Positions 7,778 through 16,094 are shown, numbered from the stretch's first letter. The stretch is 64,000 bases of DNA from Aurantibacter crassamenti (GCF_016811105.1 NZ_JAFBGM010000002.1:1-64000); one strand, 5' to 3'. Notes: generated from the letters alone by a model not told the origin. Numbers and translations are program-made.

Positions 7778-8977
7778 TTAAAAAATCAAAAAATTGATGT
7801 CACTGTATTTAAGGTCGTACCAATCACCAACAGCTTTACTAGTTAAAATACCGTGATACATATAAAGTCCGTTTCTAAGTCCCTTATCAAAACGAATTGA
7901 ATTTTCCAATCCACCTTCTTCTCCCAGCTTGAGTAAATACGGTGTGAAAATGTTACTAATAGAAATTGAAGCTGTTTTAGGGTATCTAGAAGGTATGTTG
8001 GGCACTGCATAATGAACCACACCAAATTTTTCAATCGTCGGTTTATTATGAGATGTTACTTCACTAGTTTCAAAGCAACCGCCCATATCAATACTAACAT
8101 CAATAATAACCGCTCCCTTTTTCATGTTTTCAACCATTGTGCTTGATACAACCACTGGTGAACGGTCATGACCTCTGATGGCTCCGATAGCAACATCACA
8201 ACGTTTTAAGGCCTTCATTAAATTTTTTGGTTGAAGCGTAGATGTGTATACAGTCTGTTTTAAATTGGTTTGAATATTCCGCAACTTTGTTATTGAATTA
8301 TCAAAAACCTTAACATTAGCACCAAGACCAATTGCGGATCGTGAAGCAAATTCACCTACAGTACCTGCACCAATTATAACGACCTCTACAGGTGGTACAC
8401 CACTAATATTACCAAACATCAATCCGTTGCCATCATTGGTAGTAGCCATTAACTCAGCAGCAATAAGTACAGAAGAAATTCCAGCTATTTCACTTAGTGA
8501 ACGCACGGCAGGAAATTTTCCGTCTTCATCTCTAATGTATTCAAACGCAATAGCCGTAACTCTCTTTTTAGCTAATTCTTCAAAATATTCTTTGCATTGC
8601 GTTTTTATCTGCAAAGCTGAAATAACCACAGCCTGCGGATTCATTAATGCAATTTCAGCAATTGAAGGCGGCTCTACTTTTAAAATTAACGGACAAGAAA
8701 AAACTTTCTTGGTATCATTGGTGACTTCTGCACCAGCTTCGGTATAATCTTTATTCGAAAAATTTGCGCCTTCGCCAGCACCTTTTTCAACTAAAACACG
8801 ATGTCCATTACAAGTAATCGCATTTACAGCATCAGGCGTGAGACAAACACGTCGTTCTTTATTATGATTTTCTTTGGGAATACCAATGAATAATTCACCT
8901 TTCTGTTTTAATACTTCAAGCATTTCTTCTTGAGGAAGCAATTGCTGCTTGCTAAAAGGTGAGCTGGGCTGGTTCAT
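7778..8977 (-). CDS. ald: Alanine dehydrogenase
   Basis: This NAD-dependent enzyme interconverts L-alanine and pyruvate plus ammonia. The N-terminal substrate domain contains GIPKENHNKERRVCLTPD (residues about 33-50), including the substrate-binding arginine and lysines. The Rossmann segment VVIIGAGTVGEFASRSAIGLG sits near residue 200. The C-terminal part contains the nicotinamide-contact segments DVSIDMGGCFETS and HYAVPNIPSRYP. It is 399 aa, slightly longer than average because of a 30-residue N-terminal extension. The downstream DUF4258-like gene follows after one base. A housekeeping role in alanine catabolism is expected. Confidence 0.93.
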   Translation of the reverse strand: MNQPSSPFSKQQLLPQEEMLEVLKQKGELFIGIPKENHNKERRVCLTPDAVNAITCNGHRVLVEKGAGEGANFSNKDYTEAGAEVTNDTKKVFSCPLILKVEPPSIAEIALMNPQAVVISALQIKTQCKEYFEELAKKRVTAIAFEYIRDEDGKFPAVRSLSEIAGISSVLIAAELMATTNDGNGLMFGNISGVPPVEVVIIGAGTVGEFASRSAIGLGANVKVFDNSITKLRNIQTNLKQTVYTSTLQPKNLMKALKRCDVAIGAIRGHDRSPVVVSSTMVENMKKGAVIIDVSIDMGGCFETSEVTSHNKPTIEKFGVVHYAVPNIPSRYPKTASISISNIFTPYLLKLGEEGGLENSIRFDKGLRNGLYMYHGILTSKAVGDWYDLKYSDINFLIF

Positions 8978-9042
8978 ATAAACTGTTTTCAGTACCTAAG
9001 AATGGTCATTAACAAATTTACAATAATTAATGAGAGTATGTT

Positions 9043-9663
9043 TTATAAATTGTTCTGAAACTGTTGAAACCATGCTTCAATTCTACGTGTGCTTAATTTT
9101 CTATTAATTATTTCGAACAATGTATTATTTTTTAATTTCTCTAATTCCTCATCCGTAGTAGGTTTGTAACTTTTTTTCTCTTTCAGCATTTTCAGTTCTG
9201 CTTCCATAGCGTCTAAATCAATACCATTGACATATTTATCAATTAAACGCAAACGTATATAATACACAAACGGAATAACTAAAGCACATACCGGTAATAA
9301 CCAAAAAATATTCTGTGTATCAACGTAATTATCTTCTGAAAATACAGCCTCAAATAACTGAAAGGCATACATGGCAATGGGTATTATTAGAATATGATAC
9401 CACCAACTTTTTGAAGAAAAAAACCAAATTAAGAGTAAAATTAACGGAATAATTTTACCTGAGAGAAACCATATATAGGTAGACACATCGGCAAAACCAT
9501 TACTACCAATATTCAAACCAAATATAGAAATTGTGGCATCTGGCTCTTTGGGTAAATAATCATATACTTTATACAAAAAAGGTGTTATTGCAATAAAGAA
9601 TACAAAAATTGATTCTATAAGAATTTTCTTACTAGCACTAATTTTATCTGAATTATTCGACAT
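9043..9663 (-). CDS. Multi-pass membrane protein of unknown function, 206 aa
   Basis: Four hydrophobic segments are visible: about residues 14-32, 64-83, 88-107 and 119-137. They are followed by a charged cytosolic C-terminal tail rich in K/E (MEAELKMLKEKKSYKPTTDEELEKLKNN), likely helical. The pattern of a conserved flavobacterial integral membrane protein is clear, but I do not recognise a family with known function. A strong hairpin terminator upstream (9715-9739) separates it from the small lipoprotein gene. Confidence 0.75.
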   Translation of the reverse strand: MSNNSDKISASKKILIESIFVFFIAITPFLYKVYDYLPKEPDATISIFGLNIGSNGFADVSTYIWFLSGKIIPLILLLIWFFSSKSWWYHILIIPIAMYAFQLFEAVFSEDNYVDTQNIFWLLPVCALVIPFVYYIRLRLIDKYVNGIDLDAMEAELKMLKEKKSYKPTTDEELEKLKNNTLFEIINRKLSTRRIEAWFQQFQNNL

Positions 9664-9714
9664 CTCCGTTCATCTTGTGAATTTCTAACGATTTAGTCAG
9701 AAAAAAAGTATAAA

Positions 9715-9739
9715 AAAAAGCAATGAAACATTGCTTTTT
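9715..9739 (-). terminator. Strong stem-loop terminator, probably bidirectional
   Basis: AAAAAGCAATG pairs perfectly with CATTGCTTTTT around an AAA loop. It lies just after the stop of the 48-residue lipoprotein gene and before the start of the membrane protein gene, both on the minus strand. The A/T flanks would serve in either direction. Confidence 0.75.
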
Positions 9740-9775
9740 AAGATATTCTAGAGAAGTTTAATACTGCTCGTAAGG

Positions 9776-9922
9776 TTAATTTCCAGGTTTTGGCTTCACC
9801 TTATCCTTACGAATTCCAACTTCATAAACTTCATCGTCTTGTGCAGAAGTATTTGGTTCACACGAAACAGCAACTAATGTTAGACACGCTAACATGCCAA
9901 AAATAATTTTTTTTGCATTCAT
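9776..9922 (-). CDS. Small lipoprotein, 48 aa
   Basis: This short gene starts at ATG 9922 and ends at TAA 9776. The product begins MNAKKIIFGMLACLTLVAVS followed by Cys21 and EPNTSAQDDEVYEV, a classic short export signal with a lipidation cysteine. The remaining tail is only about 27 residues, alternating acidic then basic (RKDKVKPKPGN). It has its own terminator at 9715-9739. Small lipoproteins of this shape, ending in a charged tail, recur in Flavobacteriaceae without a known role. The lipobox is not ideal (VAVSC), so secretion rather than lipidation is possible. Confidence 0.65.
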   Translation of the reverse strand: MNAKKIIFGMLACLTLVAVSCEPNTSAQDDEVYEVGIRKDKVKPKPGN

Positions 9923-10167
9923 TTTCAATACGTTTAATAGAACTCGTGGATACAAAAAAGTAGATAAGAGTTCAAGATTAATTTAGGGTTCTCACTTATT
10001 TCAAAAGTAGAAAAAAAAGGACTACAAAAAAGCGGTTTTCCTGTTAAAATACAGCTGAAGACAAAGAATAATCAATTTTAAGGTGTAGAAATAGACGTGT
10101 ACATCAGAAAAAACAGTAAATCATAAGTAAATGCCCTTAAATCAGACACATTCTTAATTGCAAAATA

Positions 10168-10578
10168 TTACTGTAATTCTATATTTCGAGTTACATCATC
10201 AATGATATCAATAGTAATATTTGTGGATTCATCTGGTAAATAAGAATTTATTTTTTCTGGCCATTCAATAAAAATCCATACATCTTGACTTAGGTAATCT
10301 TCAAAACCTAAATCTAAAGCCTCTGTTTCATCTTTTAATCGGTAAAAATCAAAATGGTAACCTAACAATTCACCATCTTCTTTGTGGTATTCATTTACAA
10401 TTCCGAAAGTAGGGCTGTTCGCTACAGTGCCACCGCCCAATTCTTTAACAAGTGACTTTATTAATGTTGTTTTACCGGCACCCATTTCTGCATAAAAACA
10501 AAGAGTTTTAAATGCTGAATTTTGAATAATGCCTTTGGCAACGCTATCGATTTGATCTAAAGAATATAATAGCTGCAT
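10168..10578 (-). CDS. tsaE: tRNA threonylcarbamoyladenosine biosynthesis ATPase TsaE
   Basis: TsaE is the P-loop ATPase that supports the TsaB-TsaD complex making t6A37 on ANN-decoding tRNAs. The Walker A motif GAGKTTLIKSL is at about residues 33-43. NSPTFGIVNEY (switch region) and YHFDFYRLKD follow, then FIEWPEKI, all typical of the family. At 136 aa it is a complete TsaE. The gene stands alone on the minus strand, upstream of an AT-rich gap. Confidence 0.95.
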   Translation of the reverse strand: MQLLYSLDQIDSVAKGIIQNSAFKTLCFYAEMGAGKTTLIKSLVKELGGGTVANSPTFGIVNEYHKEDGELLGYHFDFYRLKDETEALDLGFEDYLSQDVWIFIEWPEKINSYLPDESTNITIDIIDDVTRNIELQ

Positions 10579-10928
10579 TGATTAAATCATTAATAATTAA
10601 ACATAGAAAGAAAAAAATTATCAATATAATGCTATTAGCTAGCAATGATATATTTTCTCGAATATTGAACAAATTTAGCTATTCTATTTACAAATTAAAT
10701 ACAGAAAATTAATTGCATTGTGCTTAATAAGCACCAAGATTTTTTTCACACAAGTAGTAAGCCATATAGATATGCTTTAGCTTTAAAATAATCTTTTAGT
10801 ATTGTTCTAAAAGCTATCCGTAAAATTAAGTATACTATTAAATCATAGGATTTCTTAACTTTAAGTATTTTAGATTTAATTGGTGAAACCAGTTTTATAA
10901 TTTTAATTTCTTTACAAAGTATTCTATA
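10579..10928. other. AT-rich intergenic region, nothing clear
   Basis: These 350 bases between tsaE and the small membrane-protein genes are very A/T-rich. A 66-codon minus-strand frame crosses 10746-10946, but it is lysine/isoleucine-rich, has no recognisable domain and overlaps a better plus-strand gene. I see no tRNA, strong hairpin or promoter box here. Confidence 0.5.
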
Positions 10929-11099
10929 ATGAAATTTAAACTGCAATTTGTAACTTATTTTATTACAATTTTCTTAGTATGTTTTGTGATGGGTTGTATT
11001 TACAATAAAGGATTTTATTTTGACTTAATATATTCGCTTATAATTCCATTAATCACTGCTGGTTTGGTATATTATTTTGTTAAAATTCTTAAAAAATAG
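10929..11099 (+). CDS. Small two-helix membrane protein, 56 aa
   Basis: The frame runs from ATG 10929 to TAG 11097-11099. It begins MKFKLQFVTYFITIFLVCF, a transmembrane segment, then a short loop (CIYNKGFYFD), then a second segment (IYSLIIPLITAGLVYYFV), ending KILKK. This two-helix, lysine-ended shape is typical of real small membrane proteins. It is the first of three or four membrane genes in an AT-rich island transcribed rightwards and closed by a terminator at 12030-12062. I do not recognise a family. The codon content resembles its island neighbours. Confidence 0.55.
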   Translation: MKFKLQFVTYFITIFLVCFVMGCIYNKGFYFDLIYSLIIPLITAGLVYYFVKILKK

Positions 11100-11107
11100 T
11101 ATCAATT

Positions 11108-11348
11108 TTGAATACTTCTAAATATTCTTTGAATAAGTATTCACCTGTTCTTTTTTTTAGTATTGATTATATACGGTTATACGATTGCAGAATATATATC
11201 TAAAATACTTGGAGCTAGTACGTTTACCAAATCCTTTCATGATTTAGATTCATTGCGCTTATGAAGCGCAATTTTAATTGCACCAGTGTTGGAAGAAATT
11301 GCATATGATATAAATAAGCAAAAATCTTTTTTATTTAAACTAAAATGA
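11108..11348 (+). pseudogene. Decayed CPBP-family membrane protease gene
   Basis: Translation in the frame of 11262 gives an AEYISKILGAS segment and then IAPVLEEIAY. That is the EExxx(R) motif of the CPBP (CAAX protease/bacteriocin-processing) family. The frame is interrupted by TGA at 11262-11264. A run of eight T at about 11151-11158 puts the first part (SKYSLNKYSPVLF) one base out of frame. The remnant's final TGA (11346-11348) overlaps the ATG of the next gene in an ATGA junction, which suggests the two were once translationally coupled. At least two lesions make it non-functional unless recoded. Confidence 0.6.
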
Positions 11349-11821
11349 ACATAATAAGTCGATTGAATACTGTTGAAGATAAAAGATGGCTCTTATTATT
11401 TTATTTTATTGTAGCTCAAATTTTACTTTTTTCAAACAGTATGTTATTTGAATTTTTAGTCTCTCAATTCGATTTGAATACAGGTTTTGAAGATGAACAA
11501 TTATTCAAATCAAGTCAAGAAAAATATACAATGGCACTAGTTTATGGTCCCATTATTGAAACACTGATTTTTAATATGTTTTTAAATGAAATAATTTGTA
11601 AATTTTTAAACAAGTATGCAACGATAATTATTTCTTCATTAGTGTTCGCAGCAATTCATTTTTATAGTCTTTATTATGTATTTTTTGCATTTATTGGGGG
11701 TGTAGTTTTAAATACTTTATATTTTTATTGTAAAATCAATTGGTCAATGTATCTGGCATTTTTTGTGACTTGGTTATTACATTTTAATCACAACCTGATA
11801 GGAATTATACTCAACAAATGA
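11345..11821 (+). CDS. Degenerate CPBP-family membrane protein, 158 aa
   Basis: Hydrophobic segments alternate along the chain. CPBP-like motifs are present but altered. The first, normally EExxxR, reads ETLIFN (about residues 76-81). The second, FxxxH, is intact in FAAIHFY. The last, HxxxN, is LHFNHN near residue 148. Loss of the second glutamate and the arginine argues against ordinary protease activity. Members of this family also act as bacteriocin self-immunity proteins. Upstream lies the remains of a second CPBP gene and downstream a 53-aa membrane protein overlaps by 4 bases (ATGA). Confidence 0.7.
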   Translation: MNIISRLNTVEDKRWLLLFYFIVAQILLFSNSMLFEFLVSQFDLNTGFEDEQLFKSSQEKYTMALVYGPIIETLIFNMFLNEIICKFLNKYATIIISSLVFAAIHFYSLYYVFFAFIGGVVLNTLYFYCKINWSMYLAFFVTWLLHFNHNLIGIILNK

Positions 11822-11979
11822 AAAAAGACACTGTAGTCACAATACTCATAGTAGTAGCAATATTAGGCACATTCTTAAATCTTAATTTCGACAACTTCTT
11901 TGACTGGAAGGAAAATGGATTATATTTGGTGCTATTATTCGCGTTATTGTTGATTCTGTTTTTGTCCAGAAAAAAATAA
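11818..11979 (+). CDS. Small two-helix membrane protein, 53 aa
   Basis: The ATG overlaps the stop of the CPBP-like gene (ATGA), so translation is probably coupled. The product MKKDTVVTILIVVAILGTFL has one membrane helix, a short polar loop (NFDNFFDWKENG), and a second helix (LYLVLLFALLLILFL) ending SRKK. Positive residues at both ends suggest both termini are cytosolic. No family is recognised. The overlap and the terminator 51 bases downstream support it as a genuine gene. Confidence 0.65.
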   Translation: MKKDTVVTILIVVAILGTFLNLNFDNFFDWKENGLYLVLLFALLLILFLSRKK

Positions 11980-12029
11980 TTTTTTTTGAATTCTTTTGTG
12001 AATAGAAGTTAAATTATTGCATATCCGTA

Positions 12030-12062
12030 ATTATTCCAAATTCATGGAATAATCCTTTTTTT
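12030..12062 (+). terminator. Intrinsic terminator of the CPBP/small membrane protein operon
   Basis: ATTATTCCA (12030-12038) pairs perfectly with TGGAATAAT (12045-12053) around AATTCA, followed by CC and seven T. It closes the rightward transcription unit starting near 10929, just before the convergent porX. Confidence 0.72.
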
Positions 12063-12093
12063 AAATAAATATTAAAGACTTAGATATGGATAT

Positions 12094-13638
12094 TTATTTA
12101 GGATCTAAAACTACAAAAGGAATAATCATTTCTTCTAAAGAAACACCACCATGTTGATAGGTATTACGATAATAACTTACATAGTGATTGTAATTATTAG
12201 GATAAGCGAAAAACAAATCATTTTTAGCAAAAATATAAGAACTACTCATATTTATACTCGGTAAGTGAATTGATTTTGGGTCTCTTGCAGCAAGAACATC
12301 TTTATCGTCAAAGGTTAAGCTACGCCCTGTTTTATAACGTAAATTAAGACTCGTTTCTTTGTCTCCAATTACTTTTGAAGGATGTTTTACATTAATAGTA
12401 CCGTGATCTGTGGTAATAATTAATTTCATGCCCATTTGCTGTGCTTGTTGAATAATTTCAAGCAATGGTGAATTTTTAAACCAACTTTGAGTCAATGAAC
12501 GATATGCTTTATCATTAGAAGCTAGTTCTTTTATAACTTCCATTTCAGTTTTTGAATGCGAAAGCATATCCACAAAATTATAGACAATAGCAGTTAGGTC
12601 ATTGTCTTTTTGAGACTTGAAATTTTGCGATAAATGTTTCCCTTGTTTTAAGCTACTTATTTTGTGGTATTCCCATTTAATGTCTAAACCAAGGCGCTCA
12701 ATTTGTGCACCCAAAAATTTATCTTCAAACAGATTTTTACCGCCTTCATCCGTATCATTTTTCCACCACTCCGGATGTCTTTTTTCCATGCCAAGTGGCG
12801 TTAGACCAGAGAAAATTGCATTTCTCGCATATTGAGTTGCCGTCGGCAAAATACTGTAATACGAGGTTTCTTTAATTTTTTTATAAAAGTTAGTTACGGT
12901 TTCTTCAAAAGCAAACCATTGGTCATATCTTAAATTGTCTACAACAATTAATAGCGTAGGTGTTTTTTTTAGTTCAGGAGCTATCCAATTCTTAAATAAC
13001 GTATGAGACATAACAGGGCCATCATGACCGTCAAACCAATCAGCATAGTGTTTGTCTACAAACTTTCCGAATTGTGCATTGGCTTCCACTTTTTGCGATT
13101 CCAATATTTCAAACATCCCGCTATCTTCAATTTCTTCTAATTGCAACTCCCAATAAATAAGCTTTTTATAAAGTTGAGCCCATTCTTCAAAATTATTTAC
13201 CATAGAAAGGTCCATGGCAATTTTTCGAAACTCTTGTTGATAGTTTGATGTAGTTTTTTCAGAAACCAATCGCGAATGATCCAGGTTCTTTTTTAAGGAT
13301 AATAATATTTGATTTGGGTTTACAGGCTTAATCAGATAGTCTGCAATCTTAGAACCTATTGCATCTTCCATAATAGACTCTTCCTCGTTTTTCGTAATCA
13401 TTACTACCGGAATAGAAGAATCCATCAATTTTATTTCACTCAAAGTTTCTAAGCCTGAAATGCCGGGCATATTTTCATCAAGAAAAACAATATCCACTTT
13501 ATTATCAGCAAGAATTTCTAAAGCTTCTTGTCCGCTAGGGCAGGTAATGCAATCATAGTTTTTTCCTTTTAAAAAAAGGATATGAGGCTTTAGCAAGTCA
13601 ATTTCATCGTCAACCCAAAGTATAGTAATCTTGTTCAT
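12094..13638 (-). CDS. porX: Type IX secretion response regulator PorX (REC-PglZ)
   Basis: This is a two-domain response regulator. Residues 1-120 form a CheY-like receiver: the acidic pair is DDE at 10-12, the phospho-acceptor Asp54 lies in VFLDENMPG, and the lysine is in YLIKPVNP. A helical linker leads to a C-terminal PglZ domain of the alkaline-phosphatase superfamily. Visible metal/active-site segments are TLLIVVDNLRYDQW, PTATQYARNAIFSG and IITTDHGTINVKH. This architecture, with 514 aa, is that of PorX, which in Bacteroidota partners with PorY and a sigma factor to control T9SS genes and has phosphodiesterase activity. No partner kinase lies nearby, as usual. It is divergent from an HD-domain gene, 36 bases apart. 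Confidence 0.93.
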   Translation of the reverse strand: MNKITILWVDDEIDLLKPHILFLKGKNYDCITCPSGQEALEILADNKVDIVFLDENMPGISGLETLSEIKLMDSSIPVVMITKNEEESIMEDAIGSKIADYLIKPVNPNQILLSLKKNLDHSRLVSEKTTSNYQQEFRKIAMDLSMVNNFEEWAQLYKKLIYWELQLEEIEDSGMFEILESQKVEANAQFGKFVDKHYADWFDGHDGPVMSHTLFKNWIAPELKKTPTLLIVVDNLRYDQWFAFEETVTNFYKKIKETSYYSILPTATQYARNAIFSGLTPLGMEKRHPEWWKNDTDEGGKNLFEDKFLGAQIERLGLDIKWEYHKISSLKQGKHLSQNFKSQKDNDLTAIVYNFVDMLSHSKTEMEVIKELASNDKAYRSLTQSWFKNSPLLEIIQQAQQMGMKLIITTDHGTINVKHPSKVIGDKETSLNLRYKTGRSLTFDDKDVLAARDPKSIHLPSINMSSSYIFAKNDLFFAYPNNYNHYVSYYRNTYQHGGVSLEEMIIPFVVLDPK

Positions 13639-13646
13639 TTAGTAAG

Positions 13647-13654
13647 TATATTTG
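13647..13654 (+). promoter_or_regulatory. -7 box TATATTTG (HD-domain gene)
   Basis: TATATTTG is an exact match to TAnnTTTG and lies 20 bases before the TTG start at 13675. A TTG at 13631-13633 is closer than the usual spacing, so the -33 element is doubtful. Confidence 0.5.
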
Positions 13655-13674
13655 CTGTAAAAAGCAATCATATT

Positions 13675-14934
13675 TTGGCGAAATACAATAAGTTCAAATC
13701 CGCACGTTCTGGCGGGCAAGTTTTCAATGATCCAATTTACGGATTTATTCGAATACCCAATGATCTCATTTATGACCTAATCGATGACCCGTATTTTCAA
13801 CGTTTGCGAAGAATTTCGCAAATGGGCCTTTCATATTTGGTATTTCCTGGGGCACACCACACGCGTTTTCATCATGCTTTAGGTTGTATGTATTTAATGC
13901 AAACTACCATACAAGCCCTTCGTTTTAAGCAGATTGAAATAACAGAAGATGAAGAAACTGGTTTATTATGTGCCATATTGCTTCATGATATTGGCCACGG
14001 ACCGTTTTCACATACCATGGAACATAGTATAGTTGAGGGTGTAAATCATGAGCATATTTCGTTGTTATTTATGGAGAAACTCAATAAACGGTTTAACGGA
14101 AGTTTAACTACCGCTATTCAAATTTTCAAAAAAGAGCACCCAAAAACGTTTTTGAATCAACTTGTTTCTAGTCAGTTAGATATTGATAGGTTAGATTATT
14201 TAAAACGTGATAGTTTCTATACAGGTGTAGCCGAGGGTAATATTAACGCAGAGCGATTAATCACCATGTTAAATGTGGTTGATGATAAATTGGTAGTTGA
14301 AGAAAAGGGAATTTATTCAGTTGAAAAATTTTTAATGGCTCGCCGATTTATGTATTGGCAAGTCTATCTACATAAAACATCATTAGCTGCAGAGCAATTA
14401 TTAATTCGAATTTTTACACGTGCAAAAGAACTGACAAAATCTGGATTGGAATTACAATGCAGTGAGCCCTTACGTTTCTTTCTAAAAAATTCAATTGGTA
14501 AGGCCGAGTTTAATACAGAAGTTTTAGAATCATTTGCATTGCTTGATGATGTTGATATTATTTCAGCTTTAAAATATTGGCGCAATCATTCAGATTTTGT
14601 GTTGTCTGAACTTTGCGCAATAATAATTGATAGAAAGTTGCCTAAAGTGACTATTTCAGATCATCCAAAACCAATTGATGAAATTGATAAAATATTAAAT
14701 GGTTTTGCTAAAGCAAACAACCTTAGCAAAGAAGAAGCTGCTTATTTTGTTTTTGAAGGTCAAATTAGCAATCGTGCTTATGACTTAGATGAGCAAAGAA
14801 TTAATATTTCTAAAAAACAAGGAGACATAATAGATGTTACAGACACATTAGATAAGATGAATTTAGAAGCGCTATCAAAAGCAGTTGTTAAATATTATTT
14901 TTGCTATCCAAAGAGCCAGCTTAAAACAAACTAA
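13675..14934 (+). CDS. HD-domain metal-dependent phosphohydrolase
   Basis: This is a 419-aa HD-superfamily protein resembling dNTP triphosphohydrolases. The metal-binding set is present: H66 in HHTRFHHALG, the doublet H104-D105 in LLHDIGHGPFSH, and an Asp in SSQLDIDRLDYLKRDS. Substrate could be a (deoxy)nucleotide or another phospho-ester; related HD proteins include dGTPase and SAMHD1-like enzymes. The start is TTG (13675-13677) giving MAKYNKFKS; no in-frame ATG lies nearby upstream, and a perfect -7 box sits 20 bases before. It heads the run that leads into the lipid A genes. Confidence 0.87.
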   Translation: MAKYNKFKSARSGGQVFNDPIYGFIRIPNDLIYDLIDDPYFQRLRRISQMGLSYLVFPGAHHTRFHHALGCMYLMQTTIQALRFKQIEITEDEETGLLCAILLHDIGHGPFSHTMEHSIVEGVNHEHISLLFMEKLNKRFNGSLTTAIQIFKKEHPKTFLNQLVSSQLDIDRLDYLKRDSFYTGVAEGNINAERLITMLNVVDDKLVVEEKGIYSVEKFLMARRFMYWQVYLHKTSLAAEQLLIRIFTRAKELTKSGLELQCSEPLRFFLKNSIGKAEFNTEVLESFALLDDVDIISALKYWRNHSDFVLSELCAIIIDRKLPKVTISDHPKPIDEIDKILNGFAKANNLSKEEAAYFVFEGQISNRAYDLDEQRINISKKQGDIIDVTDTLDKMNLEALSKAVVKYYFCYPKSQLKTN

Positions 14935-15036
14935 GTCAGGTTATTATAAATTGCTGCAAGATGAATCTTACAATGTTGATTTAACATAAAAAGAGACGAA
15001 AACAATTTATAACATACAATTAAGATAGTTTCTTAT

Positions 15037-15044
15037 TACTTTTG
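15037..15044 (+). promoter_or_regulatory. -7 box TACTTTTG (lpxD operon)
   Basis: TACTTTTG fits TAnnTTTG and lies 31 bases before the TTG start of lpxD at 15076. No good -33 TTTG was found. It would serve the lpxD-lpxC/fabZ-lpxA-efp-lpxD2 run. Confidence 0.5.
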
Positions 15045-15075
15045 TTTCACAACGATCAATATAACTGAACTCATA

Positions 15076-16092
15076 TTGGAATTTACGGCAGGTCAAATTG
15101 CAGGCATTTTAGAAGGTGAGGTTGATGGGAATCCAGAAATCGCCGTTCATAAATTAGCAAAAATCGAAGACGGTGAAATAGGCTCTCTGACTTTTTTGGC
15201 TAACCCTAAATACACGTCGTTTATATACTCCACCAAAGCATCAATAACCCTTGTAAACAAAGACTTTGTTCCAGAACAAGAATTGACTACTACGTTAATT
15301 AAAGTTGATGATGCTTATCATTCTTTCTCAAAATTATTACAGTACTATAGTGAAGTAAAAGTATCTAAAGTGGGCATTGATACTTATGTACATAAAACTG
15401 AAAGTCTAGTTCATGGCAAAGACCTTTACATAGGAGCGTTTTCATACATAGGTGAGAATGTGACTTTAGGTGATAATGTAAAAATACATCCGAATGTATA
15501 TATTGGTGATGATGTAACAATTGGTAATAACGTAATTGTATTTGCCGGAGGTAAAATACATCAAGACTCAATAATTGGTAATGATTGTGTAATTAATAGT
15601 GGTGCTATAATAGGGGCTGATGGTTTTGGCTTTGCACCAGATGGAAAAGGCGGCTACACAAAAATTCCACAAACGGGTAATGTTATTTTAGAAGATAATG
15701 TTGATATCGGTGCAGGTACTACTATTGACCGAGCTACAATGGGATCAACAATACTACGTAAAGGTGTTAAGCTTGACAATCAGATACAAATAGCACATAA
15801 CGTAGAAATAGGAGAATATACCGTTATCGCAGCACAGACAGGCATAGCTGGCTCTACTAAAATTGGCAAACACTGTATGATTGGTGGTCAAGTGGGTATA
15901 GTTGGTCACATAACAATTGGCGATAATGTAAGAATACAAGCGCAAGCTGGCATTGGTAGAAATGTAAAAGATAATGAGATGATACAGGGTTCACCAGCAT
16001 TTAATTATGGTGAATACAGTAAGTCATATGTACATTTTAAAAACCTACCAAAAATTGTAAAACGAATTGATAAACTCGAAAAAAAGAAATAA
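15076..16092 (+). CDS. lpxD: UDP-3-O-(3-hydroxyacyl)glucosamine N-acyltransferase
   Basis: LpxD adds the second hydroxyacyl chain to UDP-3-O-acyl-glucosamine in lipid A synthesis, using acyl-ACP. The N-terminal uridine-binding domain (SLTFLANPKYTSFIYSTKAS) precedes a long left-handed beta-helix of hexapeptide repeats from about residue 110. The catalytic histidine lies in IAHNVEIGEYTVIAAQTGIA. The C-terminal helix ends VKRIDKLEKKK. The 338-aa length is normal. The start codon is TTG at 15076; no in-frame ATG is available upstream. lpxC-fabZ starts 2 bases after the stop. Confidence 0.94.
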   Translation: MEFTAGQIAGILEGEVDGNPEIAVHKLAKIEDGEIGSLTFLANPKYTSFIYSTKASITLVNKDFVPEQELTTTLIKVDDAYHSFSKLLQYYSEVKVSKVGIDTYVHKTESLVHGKDLYIGAFSYIGENVTLGDNVKIHPNVYIGDDVTIGNNVIVFAGGKIHQDSIIGNDCVINSGAIIGADGFGFAPDGKGGYTKIPQTGNVILEDNVDIGAGTTIDRATMGSTILRKGVKLDNQIQIAHNVEIGEYTVIAAQTGIAGSTKIGKHCMIGGQVGIVGHITIGDNVRIQAQAGIGRNVKDNEMIQGSPAFNYGEYSKSYVHFKNLPKIVKRIDKLEKKK

Positions 16093-16094
16093 TT

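Noticed and set aside
10746-10946. 66-codon minus-strand open frame in the AT-rich gap
   Set aside because: It is low-complexity K/I/L-rich, lacks a recognisable domain or signal, and overlaps the better-supported plus-strand gene at 10929.
14364-14585. Minus-strand frame inside the HD-domain gene
   Set aside because: Low complexity and contained within a confident gene.
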